A stretch of 64,000 bases of DNA. Source: Swaminathania salitolerans. GTDB lineage: Bacteria > Pseudomonadota > Alphaproteobacteria > Acetobacterales > Acetobacteraceae. Below, in pieces: positions 7,562-15,398 of the stretch. Location of the stretch: NCBI RefSeq assembly GCF_025994315.1, contig NZ_BAQE01000032.1; one strand, 5' to 3'. The notes under the pieces were generated by a model. It saw only the letters and a list, made by a program, of their open reading frames with translations. It had not been told where the DNA came from and made no database searches. The number at the start of each line of letters is the position of its first letter. The stretch's first letter is position 1. Position numbers and translations under genes: made by a program.

Positions 7562-10093
7562 ATGTCCACAAAACGAAGAATACTGGCCGCGGCGACGCTT
7601 CTCACACTGCCATTCGGGTTCGACTGTGCGCTGGCGGAAACGTCTTCTGCAAAGCACACGACCGCTCGCGCTAAAAAACAGGGCACCGTGCATCACCGGA
7701 CATCGATCGGATCGGATCAGACTCTCGCCTCGGTTCCCAGCAAGGCCCGCACGCGTCACGCCCGCGATGCGAGCGGGGATTCGGGTGAGTCGGTGATCGT
7801 GACCGGGACCCATGCCTTCAACCGCAAGGCCCGTGACAGCGCCGTCCCGGTGACCGTTCTTTCCGGGGCCACCCTGCGCCGGTCGGGACAGCTCAACCTC
7901 GCCGATGCCATCACGCGTGTCGATCCGTCGATCACGGTCACGGCGAATGGCGCCGATGCGGGTGCGCTGACTTCCGCCATCCGGATGCGCGGGCTCAATC
8001 CGAACGAGGTGCTCGTTCTGGTCGACGGCAAGCGTCGCAACACCACCGCCAATATCTATGCCGATGCAGGGCCGCAGCAGGGCTCGACCCCGGTCGATCT
8101 GAACATGATCCCGGCGGGTGCGATCGATCATATCGAGATCCTGCGCGACGGTGCCGCGGCGCTTTACGGTTCCGATGCGATCGCAGGTGTTGTCAACGTG
8201 ATCACCAAGAAGACCAGTCACGGGATCAACACCGTCGCCCAGACCGGCGCGAATGCCTATAACGGCTCGGGCTGGCAGTATCTCGTCGGTGCCGATGGCG
8301 GGGCGAAATGGGGCAAGGACGGCTTCGTCCATCTGAGCGGGCAGGTCTATCACACCGATCATTTCGTCTCGAAGCTGCGCAGCACCAACGATCACCGCTG
8401 GACCCCGGGCGCAAGCTGGCCTGCGAATTCCAACAAGATCCTGTCCATGCCGGAGGAAACGCGCGAAAATCTCTCGATCGAATGGGGCAAGGGGATCGTC
8501 GAGGGACTCCAGACCTACGGCCTCATCACCTATGCGCATCGCCATGCGGAGTCGATCCAGAATTATCGCCTGCCCAGCGTGGCGCCGAGCGCCTATCCCT
8601 ATGGATTCTCACCGCTCGAGACGATCGAGGAAAATGACTTCCAGGCCAATCTCGGGCTCAAGGGCGACGATCTTCTGGGGTTCAGCTGGGATCTGAGCAC
8701 CCTGTACGGCCAGGACGACAACGATATCGGCAACAAGAACACCTTCAACCCGAATTACTACAAGGCTTATGGCTTCTCGCCCACGACCGTGAGGACGCAG
8801 AGCTATTCGCTTGCGCAGTGGACGAGCAATTTCGATGCCCGGCGGCGCTTCCGCATTGCCGATACCGTGCCGATGACGCTCGCTTTCGGCGCCGAGCACC
8901 GGCTCGAGATGTACAAGATCATGGCCGGCGAGGAAGCGTCCTACGCCCTCGGTGGGACGCAGGGTTTCGCAGGTCTTACGCCGCAGAACGCCGGACGCTG
9001 GCAGCGCAATATCTGGGCCGGTTATGTGGACAGCGATTTCCATCTCCTGCCGCACTGGGATCTCGATTTTGCAGGGCGGTTCGAGCATTACACCGATGTC
9101 GGAAATACCGAGAACGGGAAGGTCACGACGCGATACGACATCACCAGCCGCCTTGCCGTGCGTGCGACGATCAGCAACGGCTTCCGCGCGCCGACCATGC
9201 CCGAGCAGTATTACAGTGCCCTGAACGTCTCACCGACCGGCGCGTCGGGTCTGCTCCAGACCGTGGGCGCGGCCGGTCAGACGATCGGCGCCCAGAGGCT
9301 GAAGCCGGAGCGTTCCACCAGCGCGGAAGGCGGAATCATCGCCGAACCGGTCAAGGGATGGCATATCTCCGCCGATGTCTATCAGATCAACATACGCGAC
9401 CGCATCATCGGGTCGGCGACCGTCAACGGCCAGACGGCTCTGGATGCGATCACCCTGACCGGCGTGCAGCTTCCGGGCTCCGGCGGTGGCGGATTCGATC
9501 TCGATAATGTGACCGCGAACTATTTCGCAAACGTCGCGAGCACACGCACCCAGGGTCTGGATATCCAGTCCGACTATCTTCTGCGTCTCCATCGTTACGG
9601 GACGCTCAATCTCAGCATGATGCTCAATCTCAACCGGACGCGCATCCATCACGTCAACACCAATGCCTTCGGCGAACCGGCGGCCAATGCACAGACGATC
9701 GGCTATCTCACGACCGGCTCGCCCAGAAGCAAGATCATCCTGAATGCCTACTGGTCCTATCATCAGTGGGATGTGAACCTGCGCCAGACGCGTTACGGCG
9801 AAACCAAATCGCTCCTCAGCTATCAGGATCTGGCGCCTGCCGGCCTCAAATATTCGAACACGCAATGGGCCGAATTCAAGAATACGCCCGCATGGCTTAC
9901 CGATATCGAGGTCGGCTACCGGTTCATGGAGCACTGGCACATGGCTCTGGGCGTGAACAACATCTTCAACCAGCGCCCCCGCCATGTGAACCCGATCAAC
10001 AACTATCTCGGCCCGAAGATCTATGACACCGATTCGTCCGGAATTCCCATCTCCGGCGCCTATTATTACGGCCGCCTCAACGTGACGTTCTGA
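7562..10093 (+). CDS. TonB-dependent outer-membrane receptor
   Basis: This 843-residue outer-membrane beta-barrel imports a ligand using the TonB-ExbBD energy system. It starts with a cleavable signal peptide (about 1-25, ending CALA-E). A low-complexity basic/Ser/Thr stretch (about 26-75) separates it from the plug. The plug begins near ESVIVTGTHAFNRKARDSAV and contains AVPVTVLSGATLRRSG, RMRGLNPNEVLVLVDGKRRN and IEILRDGAAALYGSDAIAGV. The barrel ends in the aromatic YYYGRLNVTF, with the C-terminal Phe expected for Bam recognition. There is no FecA-type signalling domain. The ligand is unknown: this plug type occurs in receptors for siderophores and also for carbohydrates or aromatic compounds. 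It is divergent from the Rieske gene, and no transporter or TonB gene is adjacent. Confidence 0.93.
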   Translation: MSTKRRILAAATLLTLPFGFDCALAETSSAKHTTARAKKQGTVHHRTSIGSDQTLASVPSKARTRHARDASGDSGESVIVTGTHAFNRKARDSAVPVTVLSGATLRRSGQLNLADAITRVDPSITVTANGADAGALTSAIRMRGLNPNEVLVLVDGKRRNTTANIYADAGPQQGSTPVDLNMIPAGAIDHIEILRDGAAALYGSDAIAGVVNVITKKTSHGINTVAQTGANAYNGSGWQYLVGADGGAKWGKDGFVHLSGQVYHTDHFVSKLRSTNDHRWTPGASWPANSNKILSMPEETRENLSIEWGKGIVEGLQTYGLITYAHRHAESIQNYRLPSVAPSAYPYGFSPLETIEENDFQANLGLKGDDLLGFSWDLSTLYGQDDNDIGNKNTFNPNYYKAYGFSPTTVRTQSYSLAQWTSNFDARRRFRIADTVPMTLAFGAEHRLEMYKIMAGEEASYALGGTQGFAGLTPQNAGRWQRNIWAGYVDSDFHLLPHWDLDFAGRFEHYTDVGNTENGKVTTRYDITSRLAVRATISNGFRAPTMPEQYYSALNVSPTGASGLLQTVGAAGQTIGAQRLKPERSTSAEGGIIAEPVKGWHISADVYQINIRDRIIGSATVNGQTALDAITLTGVQLPGSGGGGFDLDNVTANYFANVASTRTQGLDIQSDYLLRLHRYGTLNLSMMLNLNRTRIHHVNTNAFGEPAANAQTIGYLTTGSPRSKIILNAYWSYHQWDVNLRQTRYGETKSLLSYQDLAPAGLKYSNTQWAEFKNTPAWLTDIEVGYRFMEHWHMALGVNNIFNQRPRHVNPINNYLGPKIYDTDSSGIPISGAYYYGRLNVTF

Positions 10094-10116
10094 GGCAGGG
10101 ACGCGGAGGCGTCGTC

Positions 10117-10140
10117 TCCGTCAGGTTCCGGCCTGACGGA
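10117..10140. terminator. Hairpin downstream of TonB receptor
   Basis: A 9-bp inverted repeat (TCCGTCAGG / CCTGACGGA, loop TTCCGG) lies 23 bases after the receptor stop. A shorter hairpin, GACGC-GGAG-GCGTC, is just upstream. No U-tract follows, so factor-independent termination is uncertain. Confidence 0.4.
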
Positions 10141-10272
10141 CACGGCCCGGAACGGGGTTTCGTCTTCGTGCCGGGCGCCTATCCGTCCTGTCAGCCGCTT
10201 TCTCCCGCCTTGTCGGGCTTTTCGGGGCGGGTCGCTTTCCGGTCGGTTGCCTTCCAGGTGCGGCTTGCGTGA

Positions 10273-11160
10273 CTAGGAGCGGCTTTCGGGGCCCGTCTTC
10301 TCGAGGGGCGCGCCGCGCATGTCGCAACAGGCTTCGAAATGATCGATGAATTGCGCTGCGACCCGCCCGGAGCGGCTTCCGCGTTCCATCGCCCATTCGA
10401 GCGCCTTGCGATGCAGGATATCGCGCGCCTGATCGAGCCCGCGCGCCGCGGCGTAGGTGTCGACGATGGAGAGATAGATGTCCTGCGAGCATCCATGCAG
10501 GCCGATCCAGAGACCGAAACGATCGGAGAGGGAAACCTTCTCTTCGACGGCTTCCTGGGGGTTGATCGCGCTGCCGCTTTCGTTCTCCATCATGTCGCGC
10601 GGCATGAGGTGCCGCCGGTTCGACGTGGCATAGAACAGGACATTTGCGGGACGACCGAGAAGCCCGCCATCGAGAACCGATTTGAGCGATTTGTAATCCG
10701 CATCCTGCGTTTCGAAGGAGAGGTCGTCGCAAAAGAGAATGCAGCGTCGCGGCTGGTCGCGCAGAAGATCCAGAAGACGCGGGAGGCTCGAGAGATCGTC
10801 CCGGGCGATCTCGATAAGGGCCACGCCGTGGGGGATCTCCCGGTTGACGGCTGTGCAGCAGGCCTTGACGAGGGAGGATTTTCCCATGCCGCGCGCGCCC
10901 CACAGCATGACGTTGTTCCCCGCGCGCCCCGAAGCGAAATGCCGCGTATTGTCGAGAACGAGGCGCTTCTGACGCTCGATCCCGCGTAACAGATCGAGAT
11001 CGACCCCGGAAATGCCGGGAACGGCCCGCAGCGTGCCCGTGCTGCCCTGCCAGACGAAAGCATCGGCCGTATCGAGCGATGCGGGTGTGGCCGGAGGTGG
11101 GGACAATCTGTCCAGAGCGTCTGCGATCCGGTCCAGTCTGGTGAGTAAATCGGGGTGCAT
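10273..11160 (-). CDS. DUF815 family AAA-type ATPase
   Basis: This 295-residue predicted ATPase belongs to the DUF815 (COG2607) family, widespread in alphaproteobacteria with no settled function. It shows Walker A GARGMGKSSL near residues 88-97, Walker B with CILFCDDLSFE, and the sensor-like ATSNRRHLMPRDMM. The central EEKVSLSDRFGLWIGLHGCS segment is highly characteristic of the family. I chose the ATG at 11160 because GGAG lies six bases upstream; a TTG 15 bases earlier is also open. It has no partner gene: yajC is divergent and the TonB receptor is convergent. Confidence 0.88.
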   Translation of the reverse strand: MHPDLLTRLDRIADALDRLSPPPATPASLDTADAFVWQGSTGTLRAVPGISGVDLDLLRGIERQKRLVLDNTRHFASGRAGNNVMLWGARGMGKSSLVKACCTAVNREIPHGVALIEIARDDLSSLPRLLDLLRDQPRRCILFCDDLSFETQDADYKSLKSVLDGGLLGRPANVLFYATSNRRHLMPRDMMENESGSAINPQEAVEEKVSLSDRFGLWIGLHGCSQDIYLSIVDTYAAARGLDQARDILHRKALEWAMERGSRSGRVAAQFIDHFEACCDMRGAPLEKTGPESRS

Positions 11161-11283
11161 CGTCAACTCCGTCAACCGCAGGACTCCTTGACGTGCTGTC
11201 CCGAGGAATTATGGTCCGGACCCTATCCGGCGGGCTTGAGGGCACGTCCGGCCCGGCAATGCACTGACATATGGAATAAAACC

Positions 11284-11598
11284 ATGCTCGCCAACAGCGG
11301 GATTATCTCTTTCCTACCGATGATCCTCGTGTTCGTCGTCTTCTATTTCGTGCTCATCCGTCCGCAGCAGGCGCGCCAGCGTGAGCTCAAGGCTCAGCTC
11401 AACGCCCTGCGTCGCGGCGATCGTATCGTGACGAGCGGGGGTATCGTGGGCACGGTCCAGCTGGCCCGTGAGGGGAGCAAGGAAATCGAGGTGGAGATCG
11501 CGCCGAATACCCGGATCCAGCTCATGCGAGAGAATGTCTCCCAGGTTCTGACCAGCACGGCGAAGCCCGCGAACGACGCAGCGAAGGCCGCCAAATAA
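11284..11598 (+). CDS. yajC: Preprotein translocase accessory subunit YajC
   Basis: YajC is an inner-membrane partner of SecDF in the Sec holotranslocon. The protein has 104 residues with a single N-terminal membrane span (IISFLPMILVFVVFYFVLI) followed directly by the hallmark RPQQARQRELKAQLNALRRG. The cytosolic domain contains GDRIVTSGGIVGTV and ends in a lysine/alanine tail. Translation starts at the ATG after GGAATAAAACC. secD and secF are not adjacent in this window, since the next gene is convergent sodB across a strong terminator. Confidence 0.95.
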   Translation: MLANSGIISFLPMILVFVVFYFVLIRPQQARQRELKAQLNALRRGDRIVTSGGIVGTVQLAREGSKEIEVEIAPNTRIQLMRENVSQVLTSTAKPANDAAKAAK

Positions 11599-11613
11599 CG
11601 GGCCTTCCGACAC

Positions 11614-11647
11614 GCTGCGCACGAAAAGAAGCTGCGCACGAAAAGAA
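11614..11647 (+). repeat. Exact 17-bp tandem duplication after yajC
   Basis: GCTGCGCACGAAAAGAA occurs twice head to tail (11614-11630 and 11631-11647) between the yajC stop and its terminator. Confidence 0.9.
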
Positions 11648-11675
11648 AAGGCCGCCCGGTTCGGGGCGGCCTTTT
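11646..11675. terminator. Bidirectional rho-independent terminator between yajC and sodB
   Basis: A 12-bp perfect stem (AAAAGGCCGCCC / GGGCGGCCTTTT) is flanked by a T-run on the plus side and an A-run on the other, so it can terminate both convergent genes. Confidence 0.88.
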
Positions 11676-11707
11676 TCCGTTGCAGCCGGGGGGCGCCGGG
11701 CCGGGTC

Positions 11708-12316
11708 TCAGGCGGAGAGGAGTTCCGCTTCGGCAAATTCGTAATTCGCCAGCTTGTCCAGATAGTTCGTGATGTAGTCCGGACGACGGTTGCGGAAGTC
11801 CAGATAATAGGCGTGTTCCCAGACGTCGAGGCCGAGGAGCGCGCGCCCCTGACCCTCTGCGAGGGGGTTCGAACCGTTGGCGGTCTTGGTCACGGCCAGT
11901 TTGCCGTCCTTGCCCAGAACCAGCCATGCCCAGCCGGAACCGAACTGCGTCGTCGCTGCCTGCTTGAAGGCGGTCTTGAAAGCGTCCAGCCCGCCCAGAT
12001 CCTCGTCGATCTTGGCTGCGAGCTTCGTGGGGATCCGGCCGCCATTGGGGGCGAGATTCTTCCAGAAGAGAATGTGGTTCCAGTGCTGACCGGCATTGTT
12101 GAAAACCGGCGCCTGGCTTGCATCGCCCTTCACGGCGAGAATGATCTCGTCGAGGCTCTTGCCCTGAAGCTCGGGCTTGGCTTCGACAAAACCGTTCAGG
12201 GCCGTGACATAGGCCTGATGGTGCTTGCCGTGATGAAGCTCGAGGGTTTCCTGGCACATGCCCGAAGCGGCGAGCGCTCCGGTCTGATAGGGGAGGGAGG
12301 GCAGTTCGAAAGCCAT
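11708..12316 (-). CDS. sodB: Superoxide dismutase (Fe/Mn type)
   Basis: This cytosolic enzyme converts superoxide to hydrogen peroxide and oxygen. The ATG at 12316 gives 202 residues starting MAFELPSLPYQTGALA, the classical SodB N terminus. The metal ligands are visible in ELHHGKHHQAYV, NAGQHWNHILFW, LDVWEHAYYLDF: two histidines, one aspartate and one histidine. GSGWAWLV and NPLAEGQGRALLGLDV complete the family pattern. The residues point to the iron-type subgroup, though iron versus manganese cannot be settled from sequence by eye. It converges on yajC with a shared terminator and has no operon partner. Confidence 0.95.
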   Translation of the reverse strand: MAFELPSLPYQTGALAASGMCQETLELHHGKHHQAYVTALNGFVEAKPELQGKSLDEIILAVKGDASQAPVFNNAGQHWNHILFWKNLAPNGGRIPTKLAAKIDEDLGGLDAFKTAFKQAATTQFGSGWAWLVLGKDGKLAVTKTANGSNPLAEGQGRALLGLDVWEHAYYLDFRNRRPDYITNYLDKLANYEFAEAELLSA

Positions 12317-12453
12317 GGTCTCGTCTCCTGGACTGTCATGGTGAGGACAAAGCGGAGCTGCTTGGTCTTCCAAGCCAGCTATGGTGTGGGACGCAATTCG
12401 TCAACCCGTGCGGTGTTCCTGCTGTTTCTGCAGGTCCCTCCGGGGTGAGTCTG

Positions 12454-13359
12454 TCACCCCTCGTGGTCCGGCGTGGCGGGCGGCGTATGGACCACACTCT
12501 TCTCGACCGCGCCGAGAAGGGATGCGTAGTCGTCATTTGCATGGCGCTTCACCAGCAGGGAAAGGGCCTGGTCGGCAACCGCGATCGCAGGGCAGAATCC
12601 GTGCGTCTGCCGCACTGCCGAAACCAGAAGCCCCATATCCTTCGACATGAGACGCGCGGGGAACTGGGGGGAGAAATCGTGCCGGGCCGCCGCGGCGAGC
12701 TTTCTCTTGTGGTGGGGCGAAATCACGGCGAGTTCCGAGAGCGCGTCATAGAGCACGGTCCGGTCGAGCCCGCTTCCGAGCCCGTATCCGACGGCCTCGG
12801 CTATGATGGCGAGCGTACCCCCCATGATCCCGTTGACCACGAGCTTGAGCCGCGTACCGGCCCCCACAGGGCCGGCGTGAATGGTGAGTTTGCCGATCGC
12901 ATCGAGCACCGGACGGGCCGCCTCCAGATCGGCCACTTCCGCACCGACGAGCATGACGAGCTCACCACGTTCGGCTTCCGGCGTGCTGCCCGACATGGGC
13001 GCATCGACGAAACGCAGGTCATGTGACCGTGCCGCGCGACAAAGCCGCTCGGTCGCATCCGGTGAAACCGTGCTGCAATTGACGATCATCGTGCCGGGGG
13101 CGCATCCCGCCAGAAATCCGTCTTCGCCTTCGGCAGAGGCGAAAAGGCTCTTGTCATCGGGAACGCAGACCACAACCAGATCGGCGCTTTCGGCGAGACT
13201 TTTCGGTGACGGGCAGGTTTGCACCTCGTCGTCGCCCGTCCTGCCGGACGGGGTATAGACGGTCAGCGCGAAACCGGCGTTGCGGAGATTCTTGCCCATC
13301 AGGCGGCCCATGGCGCCGTAGCCGACGAAGCCGACCGTCCGGATTGAGGTGTCTTTCAT
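12454..13359 (-). CDS. NAD(P)-dependent beta-hydroxyacid dehydrogenase (3-hydroxyisobutyrate dehydrogenase family)
   Basis: This 301-residue oxidoreductase has an N-terminal Rossmann domain beginning VGFVGYGAMGRLMGKNLRNA, which carries the glycine-rich nucleotide site. The substrate loop FVDAPMSGSTPEAERGELVMLVG (about 116-138) and the helix KLVVNGIMGGTLAIIAEAV with the catalytic lysine are both present. Family members act on 3-hydroxyisobutyrate, tartronate semialdehyde or succinate semialdehyde, and the exact substrate cannot be told here. The C-terminal all-helical domain is intact. It starts at an ATG and lies on the same strand as the unassigned gene at 13543, about 180 bases downstream of it. 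Confidence 0.88.
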   Translation of the reverse strand: MKDTSIRTVGFVGYGAMGRLMGKNLRNAGFALTVYTPSGRTGDDEVQTCPSPKSLAESADLVVVCVPDDKSLFASAEGEDGFLAGCAPGTMIVNCSTVSPDATERLCRAARSHDLRFVDAPMSGSTPEAERGELVMLVGAEVADLEAARPVLDAIGKLTIHAGPVGAGTRLKLVVNGIMGGTLAIIAEAVGYGLGSGLDRTVLYDALSELAVISPHHKRKLAAAARHDFSPQFPARLMSKDMGLLVSAVRQTHGFCPAIAVADQALSLLVKRHANDDYASLLGAVEKSVVHTPPATPDHEG

Positions 13360-13542
13360 GTGATCGTGTCCCTTTTCGAGCGACTCTTCGGTATGTCGCA
13401 GGGTTCAATGCCTGATCCCCCGGAGAGGTTCCGGTCCGGTCTGCCCCGGGTCTTGCCCAGGCCGGCCGGAAGGCGCGGATCGTGTCGGGAAAAATCCGGT
13501 CCGGATCCTCTCAGGCACGATTCCCCTGCCGTCGGGTCGTAT

Positions 13543-14004
13543 TCACAGGATTCCCTCACGGCGGAGAACCGGGATCATCCGGGTCAGGGCGGGTTCCATC
13601 GTCTCCAGCGGCATGATCCCGAGAGCAGGCAGATTGGCGATGATCAGACCGTCGGGCAAGGCGGTGAGAAGCCCTGCCCGGTAAGGAATGCGCGACCAGG
13701 GTATGCCGTAGGACTCGATGGTCGTGAGATGGGCGGTGATACCGAACGTCACGACCAGTCTCAGGCTCGCGAGAGACCGGAGCAGGGCGGTCAGGGGATC
13801 GAGTTGCGATGTCGCCATGGAAACCGGCTCATCCGCCTGCGGAGGGGTTCCGCCCAGATCGTGATAGACGGTGCCGTGCGGCATTTCCCGGTTTCCGGGG
13901 CGGAAGAACCGGGTTCCCAGCCGGGACTTGTCATGAGGGGAGAGGGCGGTGAGGCTGACGACGAGAATGCGGACATTTCCCTCGGTATCGGCATGGCTAT
14001 GCAT
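13543..14004 (-). CDS. Hypothetical protein, possible degenerate uracil-DNA-glycosylase-like fold
   Basis: I do not recognise this 153-residue protein with certainty. It begins MHSHADTEGNVRILVVSLTA and its second half reads LRLVVTFGITAHLTT, IPYRAGLLTALPDG, LETMEPALTRMIPVLRR. That layout resembles the C-terminal half of family 4/5 uracil-DNA glycosylases (an alpha-Leu-Gly-x-Ala strand, a hydrophobic HG-x-L-P-D-G turn, then a final helix). The His-Pro-Ser catalytic loop expected before the final helix is absent; ANLPALG stands there instead. If related, it would be catalytically altered. The frame ends 183 bases before the dehydrogenase start and lies about 30 bases from the LabA-like gene, all on the minus strand, so the three may form one unit. 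Confidence 0.5.
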   Translation of the reverse strand: MHSHADTEGNVRILVVSLTALSPHDKSRLGTRFFRPGNREMPHGTVYHDLGGTPPQADEPVSMATSQLDPLTALLRSLASLRLVVTFGITAHLTTIESYGIPWSRIPYRAGLLTALPDGLIIANLPALGIMPLETMEPALTRMIPVLRREGIL

Positions 14005-14033
14005 TGCTGAAAGACAGGATAACGCGCGGTTGC

Positions 14034-14636
14034 TCAGTTCTCGAAATCGTCGTCGACAATATCGGCAGGGTGGCGTATCGGAGCGGCGCGCGGGCGAGGG
14101 GGCACGTCGCTCTGACGCCGGGTGAATTCCGCCGCGATGTCCCCCAGTTCGACGAACTGGTCCACCTGGCGGCGCAGATCGTCGCCGATAAGCGCGGGGG
14201 AGGCGCGAAGCGAGGAAATCGCCGTGACCCTGATCCCGCGTCTTTGCACGGCATCCACCGCGCGGCGCAGATCGCCGTCGCCGCTGAAGATGACCGCGTG
14301 ATCGATGCGATCCGCGAGTTCGAGCAGATCGACGGCGATTTCGACATCCATGTTTCCTTTCACACGACGTCGCCCGTTGTGATCGGTAAATTCCCGGGCC
14401 GGCTTCGATACGAGCATGTAACCGTTATAGGCGAGCCAGTCGGTCAGCGGCTTGAGGGGAGAATAGTCCTCGGTTTCCGGTATGGCTGCATAGTAACATG
14501 CGCGCAAAAGTTTTGTATTTGTCTTGAAGTATTTCAGAAGTCGGCGATAATCTACCTCAAATCCTACCGTTTTTGCGGTATAGTAGAGACTTGACCCGTC
14601 TATGAATACGGCGGTTCTTTCGCTTTTCTCGAGCAT
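14034..14636 (-). CDS. NYN domain protein, LabA/DUF88 family
   Basis: This 200-residue NYN (PIN-like) protein starts RTAVFIDGSSLYYTAKTVGF, the first metal-binding strand with the key Asp. It continues with KGNMDVEIAVDLLELA (second acidic site) and HAVIFSGDGDLRRAVDAVQRRG (third acidic site). Such domains are predicted metal-dependent RNases; LabA-type members are usually proposed to act in RNA processing or regulation. I chose the ATG at 14636, which has AGG nine bases upstream; the frame stays open 41 codons further to a GTG with no conserved residues. The first third of the gene is unusually AT-rich and uses AT-ending codons, unlike its neighbours. Confidence 0.87.
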   Translation of the reverse strand: MLEKSERTAVFIDGSSLYYTAKTVGFEVDYRRLLKYFKTNTKLLRACYYAAIPETEDYSPLKPLTDWLAYNGYMLVSKPAREFTDHNGRRRVKGNMDVEIAVDLLELADRIDHAVIFSGDGDLRRAVDAVQRRGIRVTAISSLRASPALIGDDLRRQVDQFVELGDIAAEFTRRQSDVPPRPRAAPIRHPADIVDDDFEN

Positions 14637-14822
14637 ATCTTGCCTAATGTCATTTCTTGATTCAGGGATAAGCGGCCATCGAAGTGATGGCTTCGATTTT
14701 TGCATCTTTAACCAGTTTCGAACTCTTAATATAGTGACAACCTCAGGCAACTTCTTCACGGCTCAGGCTGGGGGCGGTCACTGTCGGGACGCGCCGCCGT
14801 CCTCGCGCGCCGAGGAAGTTGT

Positions 14823-14851
14823 TTGCTCCGGCTTCGGCCTCGTGCTATTTT
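14823..14851 (+). promoter_or_regulatory. Candidate sigma-70 promoter for rpoZ
   Basis: TTGCTC (14823-14828), a 17-base spacer and TATTTT (14846-14851) lie 43 bases before the rpoZ start codon. Each element matches four of six consensus positions. Confidence 0.35.
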
Positions 14852-14894
14852 GGCCAATTCATATGGATCTGCAGAGACTGGTTGGGATAGAGTA

Positions 14895-15293
14895 ATGGCA
14901 CGTGTAACCGTCGAAGACTGCATCGAAAAGGTTCCGAACCGCTTCGAGCTCGTTCTTCTCGCTGCCCAGCGCGCGCGCGGGCTTTCGCGCGGCGAGGAAA
15001 TGACGATCGATCGCGACAATGACAAGAATCCCGTGGTCGCATTGCGCGAGATCGCCGATGAAAAGGTCAATCTCGGCGCGCTCAAGGACGGAATCGTGCG
15101 GTCTCTGGCGCGGGCCCCCGAGCCAGAGCCGGTCGATGAGGAGGTCATGGATCTGATCCCGACCGATCAGAATATCTTCGGTCTTCAGGATGTCTCCTCC
15201 GAAGAGGAGCAGGCCCATATGGCCGAGACATTGTCTCCTGCCGAGCTCGAGGCATCGTTCGAGGCCGAATTCGGCGGTCGCGGCCGCCGCTGA
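14895..15293 (+). CDS. rpoZ: RNA polymerase omega subunit
   Basis: Omega helps assemble the beta-prime subunit and, in many bacteria, forms part of a ppGpp site. The protein has 132 residues starting MARVTVEDCIEKVPNRFELV, the family hallmark, followed by AAQRARGLSRGEEMTIDRDNDKNPVVALREIA. The acidic C-terminal extension past residue 80 (PEPVDEEVMD, SSEEEQAHMAE) is typical of alphaproteobacterial omega. The ATG fits that N terminus exactly, so longer frames were rejected. It sits directly upstream of relA/spoT, a widely conserved pairing that links two components of the stringent response. Confidence 0.96.
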   Translation: MARVTVEDCIEKVPNRFELVLLAAQRARGLSRGEEMTIDRDNDKNPVVALREIADEKVNLGALKDGIVRSLARAPEPEPVDEEVMDLIPTDQNIFGLQDVSSEEEQAHMAETLSPAELEASFEAEFGGRGRR

Positions 15294-15398
15294 GCCGGGT
15301 CTGGGCTCCCGGGAGAACGGTCCCGGGAGCCGCGTTACGGAAAACCGTGAAAGGCCGAACGGCGCATGGGGGTATCAACAGGAGAGGAGAAGCGTATC

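Noticed and set aside
10121..11245. A 374-codon minus frame overlapping the DUF815 gene in another phase
   Set aside because: Arg/Ser-rich shadow; the DUF815 frame has Walker motifs.
13360..14010. A 216-codon plus-strand frame opposite the unassigned minus-strand gene
   Set aside because: Charged, Gly/Arg-rich and motif-free; minus frame has coherent secondary-structure pattern, though certainty is only moderate.
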